Part shown: piece after piece, positions 59,368 through 64,000 of the stretch
How the letters are laid out: every line of letters starts with the position of its first letter
Position numbering within the stretch: position 1 is the stretch's first letter
From: Leptobrachium leishanense
Taxonomy: Eukaryota > Chordata > Amphibia > Anura > Megophryidae
Direction: 5' to 3'
Assembly: GCA_009667805.1 (NCBI GenBank)
Contig: CM019066.1
Coordinates: 2,604,001 to 2,668,000, forward strand
Length of the DNA: 64,000 nt
Program-made: the position numbers and the translations under genes
The notes under the pieces: generated by a model
Databases searched by the model: none
Seen by the model: only the letters and a program-made list of their open reading frames with translations
Told to the model about the DNA's origin: nothing

Positions 59368-60293
59368 CTTAAATAAGTCTCAAGTGTCTGATTAGTTCTT
59401 TCAGCTAATCCGTTCGTCTGCGGGTGATGAGCGGAAGAAAAGGAAAGTTTGACACCTAATTGTTGACAGAAACCTCTCCAAAATTTAGATATAAATTGGG
59501 AACCACGATCTGGGACAATAACATTTGGGACACCATGTAGTCTAAATATCTCTTTAGTAAAGATGTGTACCAGCTCGATAGAGGAGTGAAGTTTCTTTAA
59601 CAGAATAAAATGTGCCATTTTGGAGAAGAGATCGACAACGACAAAAATGACCATATGGCCAAACGAAGGGGGTAGCTCCACCAAGAAGTCCATTGCTAAA
59701 TGGGACCAGGGACGTTCAGAAACAGGTAGAGGCTGGAGAAGACCAGTAGGTCTAAGGCGGGAAGACTTAGAACGGGTACAAACTGAACAAGTAGTAACAT
59801 ACGCTTTAACATCTTTAGCAAGCGTAGATCACCAAAGGTTTCTTTTAAGTAGGGTTAGAGTCTTCTCTACTCCAAAATGTCCAGCAAATCTAGATTCATG
59901 AAACAGTCGTAAGACTGTGAGAACCTCTTCAGGAGGAACAAATAGTTTATTGGGTGGTTTAGACGAAGGTGCTAGAGACTGTTTCGATAGTAATAGATTC
60001 CATAGTGGTGAATCGATCTGAGTACTCAGAGAGGCTAAGATTTTATCCTCGGGCACTATGGGAACTGGTACCGGAATTTGAGTAGATAGAGGTTCGTGCT
60101 GTCTGGAGAGTGCATCAGCCTTAATATTTTTTGATCCAGGTCTGTATGAAATGACAAAATCAAATCGGGTAAGAAAGAGAGCCCACCGAGCTTGTCTGGG
60201 GTTTAATTTCTTAGCTTCAGACAAGTAAGCCAAATTTTTATGGTCTGTGAGTATAGAGAACGGACAATGGAACCCTCTAAGAGGTGACGCCAC
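59196..60293 (-). pseudogene. Gypsy RNase H end and integrase core
   Basis: This is one reading frame with a single TGA (59829-59831) after RNLW. It starts in RNase H ([27 protein letters not shown]), then the integrase zinc-binding region (HESRFAGHFGVEKT ... TCSVCTRSK). The catalytic core follows, with Asp in MDFLVELPPS, Asp in PDRGSQFISKF and Glu in NGLAERTNQTLE. All three acidic residues are present. A frameshift near 59360 separates it from the C-terminal part, and another near 60260 from the upstream RT segment. Confidence 0.92.
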
Positions 60294-60976
60294 TCCTTCA
60301 GGGCAAGTATGATTGCCAAAAGTTCCCTGTCTCCAATGTCATAGCGGGTCTCAGTAAGTGACAACTTTCTAGAGAAGAAACCGCAAGGTTGCATAGGTTT
60401 GTCGTCAGCTGGACGTTGGGACAACACAGCTCCCACCCCAGTCTCTGAGGCGTCCACTTCTAATACGAAGGGTCTGGTTGGATCAGGGTGATGAAGGATG
60501 GGTGCGGTAGAAAATGCTGCTTTTAATTTTCTAAAAGCCTCTAATGCATTGGAAGGCCAATTTTGTGTGTCAGTTCCTTTTTTAGTCAAAGCTGTAATAG
60601 GTGCCATGATGGACGAGAAACCCTTGATAAATCTTCTATAATAGTTAGAGAAGCCTATAAATCTTTGAATGGCCTTGGGGCACCCCTTAAGCAAATAACC
60701 CCCTAACCCACAATACAAACACAATCCCTCACGTCGGCGACGTTGCCTTTCAGCTTCAGGGAGTTTAGTGCTGTCTAACTGCATGGGCTCAGGAGGAGAA
60801 GGTGACTCTGGGAGCACAGGTACAAGGAACCGGGGAAGCATCCTAAGAGGCAGTCTTTTAGCTTTATCTTTGGTATTCTTACGATGGCGAACGCGTTCAT
60901 CTATAAAGGAGAAGTAGGTGACCAGATCTTCCGGAAGATCTCTGGCCGCTACTTCGTCCTGAAGCTCATCATTCAA
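60203..60976 (-). pseudogene. Gypsy gag end fused in frame to RT C terminus and RNase H
   Basis: The frame starts in the gag C-terminal region ([17 protein letters not shown]). It has a zinc knuckle [14 protein letters not shown] with the usual His replaced by Tyr. It then passes directly to [20 protein letters not shown], the end of the RT domain, followed by RNase H ([17 protein letters not shown]). Protease and the RT fingers and palm with its YxDD box should lie between and are absent, so an in-frame deletion of more than 1 kb has joined the flanks at about 60672. The product could not copy RNA. Confidence 0.92.
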
Positions 60977-61562
60977 ACCCTCTAAAAAAAACTGCTACCA
61001 AAGCTTCATTATCCCAGTTTAACTCAGAAGCCAAGGATCTAAACTCCAGTGCGTCATCACCCAGGGATTTAGTGCCCTGGCGCAGGCGTAACAAGGACTT
61101 GGCTGCATTAGTCTTACGTCCAGGGGGGTCAAACACTCTACGGAAAGCGGTTATAAATTCCCGATAGTTATAAACAATGGGTTTGTCAGTATCCCAGAGA
61201 GGGCTAGCCCAACACAACGGTTTATCAGTAAGATGATTGATAGCAAAGGCTACCTTAGCACGATCTGTAGGGTAAGACCACGGGGTTAGCTCAAAGTGGA
61301 TAGAGATCTGGTTTATGAATCCTCTACAGGCAATAGGGTTGCCCCCATAACGTACCGGTGGTAATAAGTTAGGGCACGGGTTCGGTGTGGTAAATGGTTC
61401 AGAAAGGGGCGGATTAACAGGAGGGGAAACCTCTAATTGGATAGGTGCGGTATGAGCTAACAGAGTTTGGAGGGCCTGGGTGAATTGATCAAGTCGATGA
61501 TCTTGATCCTCCAAACGACTCTCTAGACCTGAGAATTGCTGGGCAGTCCATGCTAGGTCCAT
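60969..61562 (-). pseudogene. Gypsy gag
   Basis: Starts at MDLAWTAQQFSG, 14 bases inside the 5' LTR. It has an N-terminal heptad-like region (FSGLESRLEDQDHRLDQ) and then the retrotransposon capsid homology: PPVRYGGNPIACRGFINQ, DRAKVAFAINHLTDKP and WDTDKP ... FITAFRRVFDPP. It ends early after FFRGFE because a run of eight T (60984-60991) has one base more than the frame needs; with seven T the frame continues as LEGLNDELQ. This is either a mutation or a slippage site; the run length alone cannot tell. The protein would form the particle shell. Confidence 0.92.
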
Positions 61563-61563
61563 G

Positions 61564-61574
61564 GCCCTTTCGTG
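61564..61574 (-). promoter_or_regulatory. Primer-binding site, self-complementary type
   Basis: The minus strand reads CACGAAAGGGC one base after the 5' LTR, perfectly complementary to GCCCTTTCGTG within the LTR (61896-61906). There is no TGG start typical of tRNA-primed sites. Confidence 0.8.
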
Positions 61575-61895
61575 ATGTTAGGCAGGCACACGTATATCCA
61601 GGGGTTGCTACGGTCAGCCCTATATGTAACAATAGGTAACTCTTAACCTAGGTGCGATACCAGTCCTTGAGGTGGCTGGATTACGCAATAACGAGAGGTG
61701 AACCTATAAGGCAGGGATAAGAGGCAAGGAGGACAGAAACCAGTCCTTAGAGTGGCTGGTATGGAGACAGGTAAGTATGGACAAATTAGGAAGCGTTAAC
61801 CGGAGACAGTACAAGGTACCAGAGGGGTCTAACACAATCCAAGGTTGTAGGGATACAGCAGAATACAAAGTCAAGTTCCAAAAGCAAGCAAAAAC

Positions 61896-61906
61896 CACGA
61901 AAGGGC
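61896..61906 (-). promoter_or_regulatory. Predicted RNA 5' end / self-primer
   Basis: GCCCTTTCGTG on the minus strand complements the primer-binding site. In the Tf1/sushi lineage the first bases of the transcript fold onto the primer site and are cut to prime reverse transcription. Its position just downstream of a TATA-like box fits. Confidence 0.7.
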
Positions 61907-61928
61907 AATGAGAAAAGGCAAAAGCAAG

Positions 61929-61936
61929 TTTAAATA
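61929..61936 (-). promoter_or_regulatory. TATA-like box of the 5' LTR
   Basis: The minus strand has TATTTAAA about 25 bases upstream of the GCCCTTTCGTG element, which places the transcript start at or just before that element. The 3' LTR has the same box. Confidence 0.65.
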
Positions 61937-62195
61937 TCACGCCCTGCAATCTGATTGGCCATCAGGATCACATGGTGCAGGGAGACCCACGGTGGAGGCG
62001 TGATGACGTCACACAGTAGCTTAAAGCCGGTGAGACCGCCGGCACGCGCGCCTAGGGCGCGAGGGAGGGTTGCGGGGAAGACGCAGGCCCCGAGACCGCA
62101 GGGAGGGACGCTGGAGCCGCGCCAGCCTCCGAGGTCTGACATTGCCCTGATGGGGTTTTGCTTTTACTCAGTGCTAAGTGCTATTTTACTGTATT

Positions 62196-62340
62196 GTGTA
62201 TGACTCTGGCTATTGAAAACTAACCTTCTATGTGTATGACCCCAGCTATTTTTGAGAATCCTGCTTTGTGTACAACCACGGCTATTCCTGAGAACCCTGC
62301 TTTGTGTACGACCCCGGCTATTCCTGACAACCCTGAACTG
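62196..62340. repeat. 36-bp tandem repeat within the solo LTR
   Basis: Four units of about 36 bp (TGTGTACGACCCCGGCTATT+CCTGACAACCCTG). The in-frame Thr-Pro-Ala-Ile-Pro-Glu-Asn-Pro repeat it creates is not a gene. Confidence 0.8.
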
Positions 62341-62573
62341 GGTGTCACACTTGGTTTAAAGCTGATCATCTCTCCTGGTGCTCAGACCTCTGCTACCTGG
62401 GCTACGACTGCCCTTCTCATCTCATCTGGTATCTGTTAACCCTTATTGGGTGCTACAAGATCTGTTCCCTGCAGGCAGTTAGCGTTACCGACCTTCCAAG
62501 GACCGGAGAAGTAGATAGTATACAGTGTACAGGGACCAGTATCGTAAACCCAAGGGGGATCCGTGACAGCCTG

Positions 62574-62859
62574 ATGATGGTGGCAGAGCACATTGATGTA
62601 ATTTTCTGTTGCACTTCATGATTTCAGAAATATTTATTTCTCGGTGTTAGGTGATAGATACATGTACGTTGCAGGCAGTGGTCAAGTCGAACAGGAACAT
62701 TTGGGAACAGAGTTCCTCCTCTAATTTTTCAGAAGAGGAGTTCACTTTTGCACCAAACTCTGAATAGCTTTTATTAGCTCTCTCAATTATATGTTTCTTC
62801 AGTAAAAGTTACCAGAAATAAATTATATTTATTATAATAATCAGGGTTTCAATCATACA
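62574..62859. other. Unassigned spacer
   Basis: Nothing recognised between the solo LTR and the LINE. Confidence 0.45.
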
Positions 62860-63732
62860 TATCCGACCGATCGCAATATGAGTCCATTTCTGGCAGCTCC
62901 TCCCTCCCCCTCCCAGTCACATGCGGTGTACCCCAAGGCTTGATACTTGGCCCCCTGCTATTCACAATATTCATAAATGACCTGCCCAATGTCTGCAAAG
63001 CCTCAACTGTACACATGTACACAGACGACACCGTAATCTATACCAGCAAACCAAATCTCCCGCAGCTGGAGGCCGTGCTGCAAGAACAATTCACAGAGGT
63101 AGAAAAGTGGATCAAACACAACAAACTTTTTTAAAATACTTGACAAAACTGTAACGATGCTCTTTGGAACAAAACCTAAACTACATAAATTGCAAAATCC
63201 CCATCTATGTGTGGGGACAAAATCAAATGGCACACTGACCACAGTCACTCCTCTCAAATATCTAGGTATGTGGATAGACCCAAATCTATCCTTTGGCCCC
63301 ACATCGAAAAACTCTCATCTAAACTTTACCCCAAACTAGGTGCCCTGTACAGAAACAAATCCTGCCGGAGCCCCGCGGTAAGAAAGCAGATTGTACCACA
63401 AATGCTTATGCCGGCTATCGAATACTGAGATGTAGTGTATGCAGCTGCCCCGCAAACACACCTTCATAAACTTACTATATTGTATTACTCATTCTGCCGC
63501 TTTGTGCAACAATGTAACTACAAGACCCACCATTGTGACATGTTAAAAGAGCTAAACTGGCCGTCACTGGGATCTAGACGCACCCCTCACCTTTCCAACT
63601 TGGCATTTAAGAGCTTTTCTGGGAAGCTACCACCCTACCTGAATAGACTGCTTCTCCCAGCAGTTCCCTCATCCTATAACCTCAGATTCATGACCTGCAC
63701 CTTACTTGCAATACCACAATACAAAAAGACAT
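62860..63732 (+). pseudogene. LINE reverse transcriptase remnant, cut by a MITE
   Basis: The reading starts in RT at GVPQGLILGPLLFTIFINDL, then YTDD (usual YADD) in MYTDDTVIYTSK. A frameshift in a T run at about 63131 follows. It continues with KTMLFGTK-type sequence, LKYLGMWIDPNLS, a stop at 63426-63428, then LNWPSLGSRRTPHLSNLAFK and PAVPSSYNLR. The last part matches 26111-26240, so it is the same LINE family whose 3' ends carry 39-bp arrays. It is interrupted at 63733 by an inverted-repeat element. The 5' portion is missing. Confidence 0.85.
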
Positions 63733-63733
63733 A

Positions 63734-64000
63734 CAGGGTTATTCAAAGAGATCCGAATTGCTTGAGAAAGGTAACTGAACGCTGAAAATCAGCGTTCGGT
63801 TACCTTTCCTGGCCATTCGGCTATCCAGAGAGCAGGCAATTCGCCAAATCCTGGCGAATTGCCTGAACATACGGTGCCTGTTCGGTGCTTGTTCGAGGGC
63901 AGTGAAAACCTCATGAAAAGCACTGCTTCATCTATTCAGAGAACACAAACCAGCAGTGAAAGGTTCCCGAAATGCCCTGCCATTCGGTGGTTTCATTCGG
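63734..64000 (-). mobile_element. CAGGGTTATTC-family element, truncated by window end
   Basis: It starts CAGGGTTATTCAAAGAGATC with the inner hairpin ACTGAACGCTGAAAATCAGC / GCGTTCGGTTACC and continues through GCCATTCGGCTATCC and CAGCAGTGAAAGGTTCCCG. This is the reverse orientation of 38880-39781. It was inserted into the LINE at 63733. Confidence 0.9.

Larger units (their letters stand above)
57934..62141 (-). mobile_element. Chromodomain Ty3/Gypsy retrotransposon, internally deleted
   Basis: The 4208-bp element lies on the minus strand, with the 5' LTR at 61576-62141, the 3' LTR at 57934-58615 and target duplication TTGCC (57929-57933, 62142-62146). Reading on the minus strand: gag, zinc knuckle, RT C-terminal part, RNase H, integrase, chromodomain. 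Protease and the RT catalytic palm are missing. The two LTRs differ mainly by deletions in the 5' copy. An 11-base complement between LTR and primer site suggests self-priming as in Tf1/sushi elements. Non-autonomous. Confidence 0.96.
61576..62141 (-). repeat. 5' LTR of the Gypsy element
   Basis: 566 bp, ends TGTTAGGCAGGC and GAGGTCTGACA on the plus strand. It lacks the two segments noted for the 3' LTR. Confidence 0.95.
57751..62568 (+). mobile_element. Solo LTR split by a Gypsy element
   Basis: Without the insertion this is a 605-bp LTR with ends TGTCATGTCC and GATCCGTGACA (TG...CA), flanked by GCCTG on both sides (57746-57750, 62569-62573). The right portion contains four 36-bp units of TGTGTAYGACCCCGGCTATT type (62196-62340). 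No internal region of this retroelement is present, so it is a recombination-derived solo LTR. The orientation is not certain. Confidence 0.88.

Noticed and set aside
62230..62439. Small frame with Thr-Pro-Ala-Ile-Pro-Glu-Asn-Pro repeats
   Set aside because: Lies in a 36-bp repeat of a solo LTR and has no upstream coding context.

Overview
The window is eukaryotic and almost wholly repetitive. It holds reverse-transcriptase fragments of the CR1 and L2-like LINE groups, Tc1 transposons, hAT, PIF/Harbinger-like and piggyBac-like short elements, a chromodomain Ty3/Gypsy element, tRNA-derived SINE-like units and many tandem arrays. This mixture points to a vertebrate, most likely an amphibian (frog). 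That is inferred from repeat content only. I recognise no host protein-coding gene, no rRNA gene, no functional tRNA gene and no CRISPR array.

Layout. 1-8100 is a 40-bp satellite with a GAGCTC site in nearly every unit and long internal duplications; a diverged relative lies at 11136-11212. 8.1-16 kb holds short inverted-repeat elements, a clean hAT MITE (12432-12645), a 5'-truncated CR1 LINE and a SINE. 16.6-18.4 kb is an A/T-rich array broken by an L2-like LINE and an hAT element. 19.5-20.9 kb is a 25-bp minisatellite. 21.2-23.4 kb is an inverted repeat enclosing an L2-like LINE whose 310-codon C-terminal ORF is open. 26.1-27.1 kb and 52.0-52.9 kb are 3' ends of one LINE family, each with an expanded 39-bp array. 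27349-30032 is an hAT element with a perfect 8-bp target duplication and a 1.85-kb G+C-rich minisatellite inside. 31.2-35.2 kb holds another hAT element with a perfect foldback inside it, then a Tc1 element broken by a CR1 insertion. 35-41 kb and 46-48 kb contain piggyBac-like and Harbinger-like elements rich in hairpins. 49-53.4 kb is a degenerate GATA array hit by at least five insertions, including a nearly complete Tc1 element. 57.7-62.6 kb is a solo LTR holding a 4.2-kb chromodomain Gypsy element. The window ends in a truncated LINE and the start of another short inverted-repeat element.

How the parts relate. These are parasitic elements that insert into one another, and target-site duplications let several nests be ordered. 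LTR, hAT, Harbinger and piggyBac boundaries were placed from inverted ends plus duplicated targets (GCCTG, TTGCC, ACTGCCTG, GTTTGTAC, CAGTAAAA, TTA, TTAA). No protein here looks fully intact. The best-preserved coding units are the Tc1 transposase at 50556-51578 (two nonsense codons), the L2-like ORF at 21894-22826, and the Gypsy gag/integrase/chromodomain segments. The most informative observations are a likely self-priming signal in the Gypsy element, a SINE and a LINE sharing a 3' tail, a Tc1-CR1 chimeric ORF, and hAT elements that carry amplified minisatellites.
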